Source: Omphiscola glabra
Taxonomy: Eukaryota; Mollusca; Gastropoda; Lymnaeidae
Direction of reading: 5' to 3'
NCBI GenBank assembly: GCA_964017045.1
Contig: OZ024794.1
Location: forward strand, 31,083,315 to 31,147,314
DNA length: 64,000 bases
The notes under the pieces: generated by a model
Seen by the model: only the letters and a program-made list of their open reading frames with translations
What the model was told of the DNA's origin: nothing
The model's database searches: none
Shown here: positions 33,969 to 45,761 of the stretch, one piece after another
Numbering within the stretch: position 1 is the first letter of the stretch
How the letters are laid out: each line of letters starts with the position of its first letter
Translations under genes and position numbers: made by a program

Positions 33969-35263
33969 GGATTAGTTTGGAAAAGAAAGATCCTTTTTTG
34001 AGGGGGGTCGGGGAGATTTTAAAAAATTAGGATCTGATCACAGACATATTTTAATCACAATCTAAGTTCAAAACACAAAATGTAAAAAGGAAAATCATCA
34101 ACTTTTAAGTTTAATGTTATCCAAATATTTTTAAATTAAACTTCTCACATTTATTTTTCAGTGTTGTCCGATACTGCTATAACAGATACCAGAAATTATA
34201 TTTTTTTAACGCATGTATTAATTTTTTAAACTCAAACGTATGATACATTCACGGGAGAAAGGTGATAACTTCCACCTGACACTCCCCACACCCCCACCCC
34301 AATAGAACAGCCGGTGCACGCTTTGTGTTATTGGGAAATAAATATGATAATGTACAGGTCTCCCTTGAATATCTCTTTCTCATCACCCATCCCATCCATC
34401 TCAAAATTCCATCCGTCTCTCCTTCCATCCATCTCTCATTCCATCCATCTCTCAATCCATCCACCTCTCATTCCATCCATCTGTCGCCTCTTCACTTTTT
34501 TAAAGTGGATTAAAATAAACCATTTTTTTTTAATCATCGAATCTTTTCAACACAGCTTCGCAAGGTGTAAGTGTAAGCCTGTAAAGAAATCCTGTCAATA
34601 AAAGTAGGCAGCGGCGCAGTATGAAGATGAAATAACGACGCCGGCGTCTCACGCTTGTAAGCAATTCGAGTACAATCTATTAGTGGCAGTGCACTCTCCG
34701 CTTAGCGATTCATAGTTAGTTACTAGTTTCTTTCCATCACGTTTTTTTTTTCTCCACATTTATGGGCATGAACGGCATGTGTCAAAACAAAACATATCTG
34801 GCACGAAGGTTGCTGCGATGTCGGGCCACTTCAGCCTAAATTGGCAAACGATGAGACAGAGCTTTGACTGAAGGTTTAGAGAGCTGTTATTAAATTCCAC
34901 GAGCTGACATAATGCCATGAGAAAGACTGTTGGTAACTTGACTGATGAACTTTTATTGCTTTGTTTTTAAAATATATATTTAAAAAAAAAATTTCTTTAA
35001 ATTAAGTTGTTTTTTTTTTGGGGGGGGGGGGGGGGGGGTTAAACGACTCTAATTTTTATTTAAACCCGTCAAACGTCATATTGTATTGTTTTTAAGTATC
35101 ACTTTACCCCCCTCAGTCAAGTACCGTTAGATATCTTTTTAAAATATTGTTGTTTTTTTAAATCTATTCTTAAAATAATCATTTCATTAAGGCCAATTGT
35201 TAAATGCGTGTGTGTTTGTGCGTGAGAGTCTGTGGGGCGACTCCTCGATCTCATTGCGGGACA
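33969..35263. other. Spacer with CCATCCAT tract and G19 run
   Basis: 34375-34490 has irregular CCATCCATCTCTCATT repeats. A G run of 19 lies at 35020-35038. No gene seen. Confidence 0.5.
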
Positions 35264-35368
35264 AATAATTAGACACAACTTAGACACAACGAGACCCAAC
35301 TTAGACATAATTAGACACAACTTAGACACAATTCGACACAACTTGTGGACATAATTAGACACAACTTA
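35264..35368. repeat. Short ACACAACTTAG repeats
   Basis: Irregular tandem run of AGACACAACTT/AGACATAATT units of about 11 bp. Confidence 0.85.
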
Positions 35369-35489
35369 ATGATATCTCTTTTCTTAAATTTGGATTTGAA
35401 AATAATAAATATTAGTCATAGAATATTTAAATACGAGATATACCCCGCCAAACATTGGCGATAGTAATGCATGAACTTCTCATCTGCTA

Positions 35490-35830
35490 ATGCTACTTGA
35501 CAAAACATGAACTCAAGTAAGGCACATTTAAGAATCCCAATTTTTGCTACATCCTTTCCCCCATGATACGTCACTGCACACTTTTTATTTCGCTCCCATG
35601 AACTATATTAATATATTCTGATGTCCCAACCACTTTTAAACCGAATATTTTTTTACACCAAACTTAGATTTAGACGATTTCATTTTCCGAAAAGAAAATA
35701 GTACGCACCAAACGTAGTTGCGTTGTTTGTTTAAATTTAAACAAAAAAAATTATTTAGTGTCGCTATCGGGAATAAGATTTTACGCGCTATTGAAGTCAT
35801 TATCCAACCATACTTTCTTTAAAACGTATA
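35490..35830. repeat. Dispersed repeat, copy B
   Basis: The diverged partner of 24788-25085, with the same block order: TGAACTATATT, TACGCACCAAACG, CTATCGGGAATA. The class is unknown. Confidence 0.6.
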
Positions 35831-36323
35831 AAATTATTTGTAATATAATCTCAAAACCAAATGCGCTGTATAGGAATAGGGAAGCAGCGAGAAATCGAAG
35901 CATCTCACGGGTCACACCAGAAGCGTAATAATATATAAGAGATTTTAGGGCCTGAAAAATAAACCAACATAAAACAGGTGCACTAAAAAAATAGATAACT
36001 TATTAAACTTACAAAATAATCAAAGAAGCTAATGTGTTACAATTAAATTTTGAACTACAGATTCCCATGCTCTATATTTTTCCGCCTGCCACTTATCCCC
36101 AACGCACATCGTACATTTGAATAATAATAAAGCAATATCCTAACGACAGGCATAAAAAAAAAATTGCCACACCCACCCCCTCCCCAAACTGTGTTCATTC
36201 TGCAAAAATAATTGTTAAAAACAATGTTTATTTGCTTTTTGGTTTTTTTTCGCAAAAAAATGTTTCTCCTAGCGAAACTGTCTCTAACCAAATTTATATT
36301 TAAATTATAATTGCTCTAATCCA
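35831..36323. other. AT-rich spacer
   Basis: No gene seen. Confidence 0.4.
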
Positions 36324-36484
36324 CAGTGGCGTAACAACGGCTTGGCATTGGGGCAGTTGCCAAGGGCGCCGGCCTGCGCCATTTCAAAAGGGCGCCGCTA
36401 AATCTGTAATTTTTAAATTCTCAATTTATCGAGGGCGCCAAAAATAAATTAGCCAAGGGCGTCAAATACCCAGTTACGCCTCTG
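36324..36484. mobile_element. Non-autonomous hAT, 161 bp, intact target duplication
   Basis: Ends are CAGTGGCGTAACAACGG and GTTACGCCTCTG, with perfect 8-bp flanking duplications CTAATCCA at 36316-36323 and 36485-36492. The interior has AAGGGCGCC tracts and differs from the 15-kb element, so it is a second subfamily sharing the CAGTGGCGTA terminus. There is no coding capacity. Confidence 0.92.
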
Positions 36485-36964
36485 CTAATCCAGCGAGTGA
36501 GACTAAAGGAATCATTTTGACAAATATATATTTTGTTGACCAATGTAAGCGGGACTCAGATAATGGTAGGAATTTATCTTTCACCGCCCAATGAGATGAA
36601 TAGGTTTCCATATAATTATAAAAGATTGTTCGACAAATGTAGGTAGTATTTAATTAACGTTCAACAAAGTTGTATATTTTTTAAATAGTTTTTTTGTTTT
36701 GTTTTGGGGTGCTCTTTAAAAACAGTTGGAAATCGCAGGCCTCCTTGATTAAATACTATGAATATAATTCAACGGAGAGCGTGCCCCCCCCCCCCCCCCC
36801 CCCACAGGCCCAGATTAATTTGAAAACTCTTTTTGAAATTTATTTTTGCTCATGTTTCAGAAATAATCAACCTTTACTACTGATTTGCCTCTACACTTAT
36901 TAATATGTTTCTTGGCTAATGTCTAGTTATGGAGACGTGGCGTCATTTGCGTGTTTTGTTATGT
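36485..36964. other. Spacer with C20 run
   Basis: Twenty consecutive C at 36784-36803. No gene seen. Confidence 0.5.
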
Positions 36965-37070
36965 TGCTGATGACTTTAGGGTTCAGGTTTAGGTTTAGGG
37001 ATAGATTTAGGGTTCAGGTTAGGGTGAGGGATAGATTTAGGGTTCAGGTTAGGGTGAGGGATACATTTAG
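36965..37070. repeat. 30-bp telomere-like minisatellite, copy B
   Basis: Three to four units of TTTAGGGTTCAGGTTAGGG plus TGAGGGATAGA, the reverse complement of the array at 1071-1230. The adjoining sequence to about 37190 (AAACG, TTTATTCTTAATTTTA and CGAAATTTACCC) also resembles the flank at 1025-1070. Confidence 0.9.
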
Positions 37071-37190
37071 GAAGTTTTTTCATTATTTTTAAACGTTTTA
37101 TTCTTAATTTTACGGGTGGTGTCAACCAAGATGGCTGCCATGGTAAAAAAAACGCGGACCCATCTCTCGAAATTTACCCGTTTCTTAAAT

Positions 37191-37950
37191 GGACAAAAAC
37201 AGAATGTTGTTTAACATGTTCTGATAGGATTTTTTTTCCAAGACCGTAAAGTTGAATGCCATGTTTTCAAGCATAAACTGATGCACTCAAGGAGTTTACT
37301 GAGACTCGGCCCGACCAGTTCCACTTACACCATGTTGCATTTCGTTTGTGTAATGCAATACAGGAGCTTAACTAATGTAAGCGAATAAAAAGGAATGTTC
37401 CAATAATGTGGGCATGTTGTATTAGGTTGGATGTGCTGGTGGTAATATAATAAATTTTAATTCCGAATTTGTGTTAGAGTAATAAGAGTAATAAAAGAAC
37501 ATTTGTTACCTATCCAAAAAGGCTTGAATCTTCGGCTTTCCGGCCATTGAAACAATAATAATGTCATACTATTCATACACTTTCGTTAAACTTAATAACT
37601 TTTTTATTTTGTTTTCTCAAATCAAAATTAAATTTCCATGGCCTAATAAGGAACCATTACTTGTAATTAAATCGTGAATTTTCAAACCAAAAAAAAAATT
37701 CCACCAAATTTATAAAAAAAAAAAAAAAATTACTTATTTCTCAAGAGCTCGTAAATCGCAAACATACTTTTAAACGGATTTAAATAATATAAGGGTACCC
37801 CTTAAAACAAAGAGCTATTACGTAAGTATTTCATTTAATATGCAGGTCTATGCTATATTTTAAATAAATATTCTCAAATGTCTGAATTTTCAGATGCAAG
37901 AAGAGAGCTAACCAGAAAGGTTAGGCACAAAGTGAGAGACATCAGATTCA
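37191..37950. other. No gene seen
   Basis: AT-rich. It leads into the CpG-richer promoter-like region. Confidence 0.4.
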
Positions 37951-38134
37951 CCATCACGTCCCGCCCCTTTCTGCGCGCAAGCCACAGCCTTTGAAGGAAT
38001 GCCGTTCGCTCGAGTGTCAATTACCCAGCGTCACGTGACCAGCTAGCTGTGCGCCCTACACTGGCGTTGTGATATTCCAACAGACATGCAGACATTTGAC
38101 TAATTCGTTCTTTTTTGTCGTGACTTGGATCAAA
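37951..38134 (+). promoter_or_regulatory. Candidate promoter / 5' UTR
   Basis: A CpG-richer island in AT-rich surroundings. It carries a GC box CCGCCCC at 37961-37967 and the 10-bp palindrome GTCACGTGAC at 38030-38039, an E-box of the USF/MITF type. An ATG with A at -3, followed at once by a consensus splice donor, lies just downstream. This is how a short first coding exon after a 5' UTR would look. No TATA box is evident. The transcription start has not been located. Confidence 0.45.
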
Positions 38135-38141
38135 ATGTGTG
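38135..38141 (+). CDS. Candidate first coding exon (ATG TGT G)
   Basis: Seven coding bases, ATGTGTG, are followed by GTAAGT at 38142-38147, a perfect donor. The exon would end in phase 1. The only confident downstream exon in the window, the PCGF RING exon at 57376, begins in the same phase, and joining would complete a GAA codon. The compatibility is suggestive, but the chance of a phase match is one in three. The intron would be about 19.2 kb. Confidence 0.3.
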
Positions 38142-38262
38142 GTAAGTTACACGCTTTAGCCTTTTTTAGTTTTGTTTCGTTGCCCATTTCGTGTAACTAC
38201 ATTCGGCATGATGCATTTTTAGACATATTCCGTCACGTATACACACACCGAAACGAAATTTC

Positions 38263-38273
38263 AAGATGGCGGC
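38263..38273 (+). promoter_or_regulatory. YY1-like site
   Basis: AAGATGGCGGC matches the YY1 core typical of sites at or just after metazoan transcription starts. It sits about 120 bp inside the putative first intron. The same ATG opens a 17-codon frame (MAAANGAVLGRESYRSC), so an alternative first exon is possible. Confidence 0.35.
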
Positions 38274-38299
38274 CGCTAACGGTGCTGTGTTGGGTCGGG

Positions 38300-41200
38300 A
38301 GAGTTATCGATCGTGTTGAGCCTTGCCCTGTGCGTACCGCTACACAACACTCCACTGCAGACGTTATCTCTATGCCTTGGCCAAACAGCAATGAATAGGG
38401 TCCGTTGTTATGTGATCGTAGGCACAGCTGAAACAAAAATTTTGCTGGCGTAGACCGCAGTGTGTTGCAATGTATATATTATACAGATTCTACCTTACTA
38501 AAGTTAGTTTAGTAGTAATAGTAGAACTGGTGTTTAAGTTTAAAATTATAAAATGAGACTTACCCAATTAAGACTCTTTAAAAAGAAAAACAACACAGTT
38601 TGTTAAGAAGATTCATGTTTCATATTTATTGATACCGGTATAATAAAAATAATAGTAATAGTCACGAGCCTATTGCCACTGTTGTAATCTGACAATATAC
38701 TGTAACTGTATAGGGCCTAAGCCTAAGTATATGGCTTAGCTTAGGCTTAAGGCTTATTAAGCTTTGACTACAATAACTTTGCCTTGCCGTAACGTTTTAC
38801 CTATAATTCAATTCCTGTATAATATTATATCTTTATTGTCGATGGGCTTCGGCTTAGGCGTAGCATATGGTGATATTATAACATTTTAGGCGGTATCTAT
38901 TTTTTGCTTTTTAGATAATTAATTTGTCTAACTTGGGAGCATTTCAGGCCGTACAAAAAAGGGGGAATTAACCATAAAAATTTGCCAAAATAGGACTATT
39001 ATCAAAGTAGATAGTTGGTAGTATCAGTTGAGTTTAAGCTAAGCTAAATGCTAAATGAAAGAATGTATCTTAGATAGAAACATCAATTAAGTAATTAAGT
39101 TAAGTTAATCGGATATGTGAGGAGGCGGTTTTAAGTTAATATTACTTTTATTTATCAAGTCAAAGTACCCCCCCCCCTATCTTTTTAAAACGGGGTACTA
39201 ATTCGTCCAAGGGTTTACTCGTAAAGAGAGAAATAGAGAGTAAGCCTACTCCAATTAAAATGTTTTAACGCAATATGTGACAACTGTAACTGAAATGTAA
39301 CGTGATCTTTTTAACAAGATGAATTCACAGGTTTTACGAATTGGTATTAAAACAATTGGCACCCAATACTTGCTTTCTCTCTCTCCTCCCCCCCCCCCCC
39401 CAATGCTCATAGATACAGCCATGATAAGATTGTTCATATGTTTATTTAAGGAATGAGCATGAGACATAGTGAATAGATTCCCAGAAGAGAACACACTACT
39501 ACTGTGTAGTTTTACCCCTCCGCGTCAGGCGTGTGTTGCGGTTCAATATTTTTTTTTTACTAATCTACCGCCACATAAACACCGCCTCGATAATAAGCGT
39601 GTATGGGGGGGGGGGCATAGAAGGTTGGAGGGGGGAGGCCATAGGAGGTTTTTAGGGGGGGGGAGGCCTATCGGTTGTAAAATCAATCCTACGAGGCTGA
39701 CATCGCGACCTTCCAATCTTATCGCTAGTCTCCGCCCATTCGTGACGTCAGCACTTGTAGCTTTGACACCCCTCCCCACTTTAATGAAAGAGGAAAAGGT
39801 GAGAGGGGGGATGAGGAGAAAGGGGGAGGCTTAATGAGCTTCAGCAAGTTTGCTTGGCGAGCGAGAAACGAGAGGGTGGAATCGATCCACGACTTGGGAT
39901 TTAGCACGGTTGTACGAAGTTAACGTCTCAATATTTTCCGTTTCTTCCTTGCGGGGAAATTGCACAACTAATGTGGCTCAAGTTATACGACTACACGTAT
40001 ACCGTACAACCAGCGCATGTAGTCAGCGCACACAGACTCAGACGAAGCAATTTGGATTTATTTTATAATCCGCAAAGCCAAAGGGAAAATGAAGATTGTA
40101 TAAGTGTCCAAAAGTACAAATGCTAAGCAGCCGACAAATCACTTGAATGTCCCACTGTGTATAAAAAAACTTTATGTTCGCTTTACGGGCAGTGGCAATT
40201 TTTGCAAACGCCAAACGCGGTTAAAATAACTTAATGAAGTAAGCGGTACTACCAATCCTGCAACCTGTTATAGTTATGTCCATGTGATCGTATTCGTATG
40301 TCTATGTGATCGTATTCTTTTTATCTGATCAAAGGCTTTTTTTCATTTTGATGATGAGGGTGGAACAGGTGTAATTTAATATATATATATATATATTTAT
40401 GACCATTTGTTAGTCTGTCGCAGAAAAATAATGTGATTTCTACGGATTTGTGTCTCATATTAAAGTTTTAACTCTTCAATAGCGTGTCACGGCGTGTGTT
40501 CGAGAGGGATAAATGGTGATCTTGGTGTGCATGCAGCTCGCTCAATCACAAAAATCCGCTGTAACATCAAGTATACTGCGCCCTATCGATTAGTTCTACA
40601 ATTGATTCATCCAGGGTCCTTGCGACATCCCTGAATTCCTAGCATTGACTCACGAAGGCATCTGTACTTCCTTGTATTAAATACGTTTTCATTAGCGGAA
40701 CAGTTGAGCGGGTGGACGACAGTCACAGCCGAATAGATTTACCACCGGACAGAAATGGCCCTGTTATTAATGGGCCGGTTTAATCCGTGTTTGCCGTCCC
40801 GCTCGCCTAAAAAAAAAAAAAAACCCACGAGGCCAGCAGAGCTGATTCCAGCCAGCCGGTGACCGCTTCGTTACGGTGCAGGCGATCGATAAGGCACGCT
40901 CGTACTGTCAAACACGCTCACGCACGGATATTGTGCTGGCCTGCCCGCTGAAGTACGTCTGTAAATCTAGCGTTGTTAGCATAGCGGGTGTCTAGGTTCA
41001 TGCGCATACATTATTCATCAGTTTTAACGGGTTCAGTTTTGAGAGGATGCTGTTTGGTAATCCATCATCTCTCTTTCTCTCATTAAATATTAAGTCTTGT
41101 TAATTTAAAAATTTTTTTTTTTTTTTAAACTTGCGAACGAATTCTCTTTGGAGTTTATCTTTTCAAATAGAAATTCTTATAATAACTTCGATGGAAGAGA

Positions 41201-42365
41201 TTCTTGTGTGTTTGTGTGTGTGTGTGTGTGAGAGAGAGAGCGAGACAGAGAGAGAGAGCTAGTGACTACTGGAATAAAAGGGTTAAGTTAAATAATGCCT
41301 AATGTTCATGAATAGAACAGAAATACTAGCCTTCATAATTTTATTATAAATTCATACCGGCAACGTACTCCGTGACTTGACATATCAGATGTTGATTAAA
41401 ATTAATTATATTCATTCCCATTTCCCCCCCCCCCCCCCCCCCAAAAAAAAATCTGCTTCTAATCGTTGGCATAATATTCTCCTAGAAACTTCCATCTGGA
41501 GTTCACAAGCACTCTCCTAGACTAACTTGAAATGGTGATGTGTTCGAACAACTAAATTGTTCAGATGCGTAGCAACATATTTGAACACGTCAGAAAGTGT
41601 GTCATGATACTTAAAATAATAATAATTATAATAATATTATAATGAAAACAAATTAATCCAGTGGTATTGGCCTTGGGTAAGTCGGTAAGTATTTAAATAA
41701 ATAGTCTGCTGTTGACTGCTGTTGACTGATGTTGACATCAGTGTTAATTATCTATCACTGCGCTGTGTATATTTCAGCACGCCCCCCACCCCCTAAACTC
41801 TTCTCTCAGTCCGTCCCCTGTCACATCATCGGCGTAGATGAATAACCCAATAAAAAAACAAAGGGGAGAGCAGGCCGTTTTGTGCTTATATTTATGTTAA
41901 ATTGTCCCGACCGCATGCAGACGCTATTGTTTGAGACCGTTGTAAAAATGCCGAGTGTGTCAAGGGGAGAAAAGGAGCACATTACCATATCAGGCCATGT
42001 CGCTTCCCCCCCCCCCTCTCTCTCTCTCTCTATCGTCCCTGGTTTGACTCTTGTCCCCTGTCCCTAGCAAGCCAAATGGATGCATAATTTATTTGTTATC
42101 AACGTCTGTCCTGATGCACTAAATCCTAATGCTTAACCCGCCCCCCCCCGCGACCCCCCCCCCCCCAAGAACTCTAGAAATTAAATAGGTTCTCTTATTT
42201 GCCAAGTTGTTGATGTTGTTTTTTCCGCCCTCCTTCACCCCTCGTCTACTTGTGGAAGACCATCGTGAGGCTTGCGTCAAAGCTCCGGCCAAACACGTCA
42301 TCCCGAGAGGGCTTACCGGTAGATTTGAATTCCAAAAAGACGTGTTGCCTCCAGTGTTGGAAAGG
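38300..42365. other. Possible first-intron DNA, no exon seen
   Basis: Contains C and G runs (39168, 39389 and 39606), an (AT)n run at 40378-40396, and a compound (TG)n(AG)n run at 41203-41259. A C run of 19 lies at 41424-41442. 40690-41000 is unusually CpG-rich and not repetitive, so it could hold a regulatory element. No coding exon is supported. Confidence 0.45.
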
Positions 42366-42703
42366 GGCAATGAAACCCAAGTGTCACGCGACGCCAATGA
42401 TAGGGCAACCAATGACACCCAAGTGTCACGCGACGCCAGTGATAGGGCAACCAATGACACCCAAGTGTCACGCGACGCCAGTGATAGGGCAACCAATGAC
42501 ACCCAAGTGTCACGTGACGCCAGTGATATGGCAACCAATGACACCCAAGTGTCACGCGACGCCAGTGATAGGGCAACCAATGACACCCAAGTGTCACGCG
42601 ACGCCAGTGATATGGCAACCAATGAAACCCAAGTGTCACGCGACGCCAGTGATAGGGCAACCAATGACACCCAAGTGTCACGCGACGCCAATGATAGGGC
42701 AAC
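42366..42703. repeat. 42-bp minisatellite, frame-preserving
   Basis: Eight copies of a 42-bp unit containing CACCCAAGTGTCACGCGACG and CCAGTGATAGGGCAACCAATG. Because 42 is divisible by three and the unit lacks stops in four or more frames, overlapping open frames of 129 to 218 codons appear on both strands. The unit's GTGTCAC and GGTTGCC-type palindromic parts suggest hairpins. I see no promoter or splice evidence for translation. Confidence 0.95.
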
Positions 42704-43055
42704 CTATAATACAGTTGACCGTGGGGTGGGGGGCCGACATAACCGCGCTGTGCCAGTCATTAGAGTCACTCGACAGGGTGCAACATTGGACGTTCTTGGC
42801 ACAACACTGTCAGGATTGCAGCCCACAATTATTCCAGCCCACCATGTCATCTCTCCAAATTGAATGTTCACGAGATTAGTATGATACGTCGATGTGGGGA
42901 GAGGGGAGGGAGAGATGAGAATACATTTCTATAAGTGTAATAATACAGAGATATCAAATACCAATGAAGTCCTTAGGTTCCATAGGTTTTGGGATTACTA
43001 CTTTTAAATCTTAGAGACATTATAAGGATTAAATGGGGCTTTTCGTTGGCGATGT
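42704..43055. other. No gene seen
   Basis: Short spacer between two arrays. Confidence 0.4.
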
Positions 43056-43277
43056 TAGGTCTACTATTGACGCTAGCTTGTAAGCTGCAGCGTAGGTCTA
43101 CTATTGACGCTAGCTTGTAAGCTGCAGCGGAGGTCTACTATTGACGCTAGCTTGTAAGCTGCAGCGGAGGTCTAATATTGACGCTAGCCTGTAAGCTGCA
43201 GCGGAGGTCTACTATTGACGCTAGCTTGTAAGCTGAAGCGTAGGTCTTCTATTGACGCTAGCTTGCAAGCTGCAGCG
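43056..43277. repeat. 37-bp minisatellite
   Basis: Exactly six copies of a 37-bp unit: GGTCTACTATTGACGCTAGC and TTGTAAGCTGCAGCGTA. Each unit contains an AGCTT-GT-AAGCT inverted repeat and the GCTGCAGC palindrome. Confidence 0.96.
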
Positions 43278-43575
43278 TTTGCTTGAAATGAATACTGCAC
43301 AATGTTTCTATAGAGACGCCATAGTTTAGTGACGCATATTAAACATAGCATTGAAATATGTAAAACAAAACAATTAAGTAGTTAGAAGAGGTTGGACTAC
43401 GATAAATTCATATAGATAAGCATAAGAAAGTTATGCACATATTCACATAAATAGGCTTTCCTTTACAAAGAAATAATTGCTCCCTTGAGAAATAGTTTCA
43501 AACTGAGTTGTTTAAAAAAAATGTGTTTACTGTGTATAAAAGCACAGATAGCGCCAGTGGAATGTCTAGCTAGAC
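43278..43575. other. No gene seen
   Basis: AT-rich spacer. Confidence 0.4.
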
Positions 43576-43660
43576 CAGGGGTGGACAAACTACGGCCCGC
43601 GGGCCGCATGCGGCCCGGCAACTAATATTATGTGGCCCTCGAAGGCATTTAGAAATTTAA
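43576..43660 (+). mobile_element. hAT-like terminus, GC-rich type
   Basis: CAGGGGTGGACAAACTACGG followed by CCCGCGGGCCGCATGCGGCC is the usual start of a class of vertebrate-style hAT elements (CAGGGGT termini with GGCCCGCGGGCC). The right terminus and an 8-bp duplication could not be found within 1 kb, so the length is unknown and it may be truncated. Confidence 0.6.
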
Positions 43661-44519
43661 AAAAATTACTATGTGTTTAAGTTATTTTGTTGAATTTTAC
43701 AGAATTTCTTGCACCGTTATGATTTTTAAATCATTTTTGATCAAATTTCTTTCTAATTTTCTATTTTTTTAAACAGTCCTTGACCTTTGTCATGTAATGC
43801 TAAAATGCGAAACTACGACGACCGTGCTCTGACTCCAGCCAGTGAGCAGTGTGGCAGTAACGCCATGTTAAGTACACCATTTCAACCCCTTCTCAAGTCT
43901 GTCACTAAAATGTACAAGAAATCAATCTTCAGCCCTGTGTACTTTTTTTGTGTACATGCTTGTAACGTTTAGTACTCACTTGGGATATGCTTCATCTCAG
44001 CTCAAATTCCAGCCCATTACTTTAGACTATGACTATGGCCATACCTTTCAAACCACGCAAGAAAAATCAATACTAGCGTTATATTTATGTGAACTTATCT
44101 AATTTCACCACCAGTCTCATATAACAATTAATGAAATTACTTTTTTTAAATGAAAAAAAAAAAAAGAATAAGAAAAAACAACATTAAAAAAAGGGGGAAA
44201 AATTTGTCCCGGGTATTGACAATTCATATTTAAATTTGATAAAACTAAAACTAAATAGATACATGCCCCAACACGCCATGTCTGTATCACGCTTTCAATT
44301 TTCAATGATCACGCTAGTGTTTACAAACTTAAGATTTAAGATGATGAAAATTAACGTGTGACCCCGCAGTTAAGTACATTTCTGAAATCATCTCAGCAAC
44401 TTTCTTCCTGATTCGATATTCTTTACACAAAGCAACATTTAAACTTCTTGACCACATTTTCTCCGTCCTAATGCCAGTATTTATTTATTTTTAATCCATA
44501 AATTCCCCGTGTTATAGAT
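43661..44519. other. No gene seen
   Basis: May include the interior of the hAT-like element starting at 43576. A-rich run near 44150-44200. Confidence 0.4.
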
Positions 44520-44712
44520 CAGTGGTTCTCAACCTTCCTGATGCCGCGACCCTTTAATACAGTTCCTCATGTTGTGGTGACCCCCAACCACAAAATTATG
44601 TTCGTTGATACGTCATAACTGTAGAGTATATGTGTTTTCCGATGGTCCTAGGCGACCCTTGTGAAAGGGTCATTCGACCCTCAAAAGGGTCGCGACCCAC
44701 GGGTTGAACTGA
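44520..44712 (+). mobile_element. SPIN-like non-autonomous hAT, copy 1
   Basis: Starts CAGTGGTTCTCAACCT and continues GCCGCGACCCTTTAATACAG, CCTCATGTTGTGGTGACCCC and TGTGTTTTCCGATGG, ending GGGTCGCGACCCACGGGTTG. From memory this matches the internally deleted SPIN elements of tetrapods almost phrase for phrase. The last few bases before CTG are missing. The left flank TTATAGAT has only a partial match on the right (GCATAGAG). It has no coding capacity. Confidence 0.85.
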
Positions 44713-45089
44713 GCATAGAGAGATCCGTAAACCTTGGACCTGTCGAGGCAAGAAAGTGACTAACCCAGACAAGATTTGACACCTGTTTTGAATACAAACT
44801 TCTCCATCTGAACGCTTGTAGGGAGATCCACGGCCCGCTGGCACGCGCGCGCACGGCACTCCATGGGTGCATCGATTTTTTTCTTCCTTCAAGAAAAATA
44901 ATGTTTCTACGTCTTTTCTTCTTCTTCCTTTTTTCCATCCCTTGGTTCTTAGACTAGGGGAAGAGCTGGGACTTTTCCGTGTATATTATTTTGCGCTTCT
45001 TTTGTCACTCGCTTTTAAACTCGGATAATTTAGAGCACCACGATTGTATTCGCCAGTCATGATTTAGGCATTTCCCGACCAGTGAGCAA
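44713..45089. other. No gene seen
   Basis: Spacer between the SPIN-like copy and the 42-bp array. Confidence 0.4.
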
Positions 45090-45761
45090 ATGTTATTGTT
45101 ACCATACCTCCATAGCTTCTTCATACGGGCGATGCTATTGTTACCATACTTCCGTACCTTCTTCATACTAGCGATGTTATTGTTACCATACTTCCGTAGC
45201 CTCTTCATACTAGCGATGTTATTGTTACAATACTTCCATAGCTTTTTTATACGGGTGATGTTATTGTTACCATATTTCCGTACCTTCTTCATACTAGCGA
45301 TGTTATTGTTACCATACCTCCATAGCTTTTTCATACGGGTGATGTTATTGTTACCATCCTTCCGTAGCTTCTTCAAACTAGCGATGTTATTGTTACCATC
45401 CTTCCGTAGCATCTTCATAATAGCAATGTTATTGTTACCATATTTCCATAGTTTCTTCATACTAGCGATGTTATTGTTACCATCCTTCCATAGCTTCTTC
45501 ATACGGGCGATGTTATTGTAACCATCCTTCCCAAGCTTCTTCATACTAGCGATGTTATTGTTACCATCCTTCCATATTTTGTTCATACTAGCGATGTTAT
45601 TGTTACAATCCTTCCGTAGCTTCTTGATACTAGCAATGTTATTGTTACCATCCTTCCATAGCTTCTTCATACTAGCGATGTTATTGTTACCATACTTCCA
45701 TAGCTTCTTCATACCGGCGATGTTAGTGTTACCATCCTTCCATAGCTTCTTCATACGGGCT
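45090..45761. repeat. 42-bp minisatellite (14-residue frame), 16 units
   Basis: Sixteen copies of a 42-bp unit: ATGTTATTGTTACCATCCTT and CCGTAGCTTCTTCATACTAGCG. The minus strand has a 249-codon open frame of MKKLWKDGNNNIAS repeats. The plus strand has hydrophobic repeats (MLLLPSFHSFFILA), interrupted once. Frame preservation follows from the unit length. Unit differences include many amino-acid-changing bases on both readings, which argues against selection on a protein. Confidence 0.95.
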
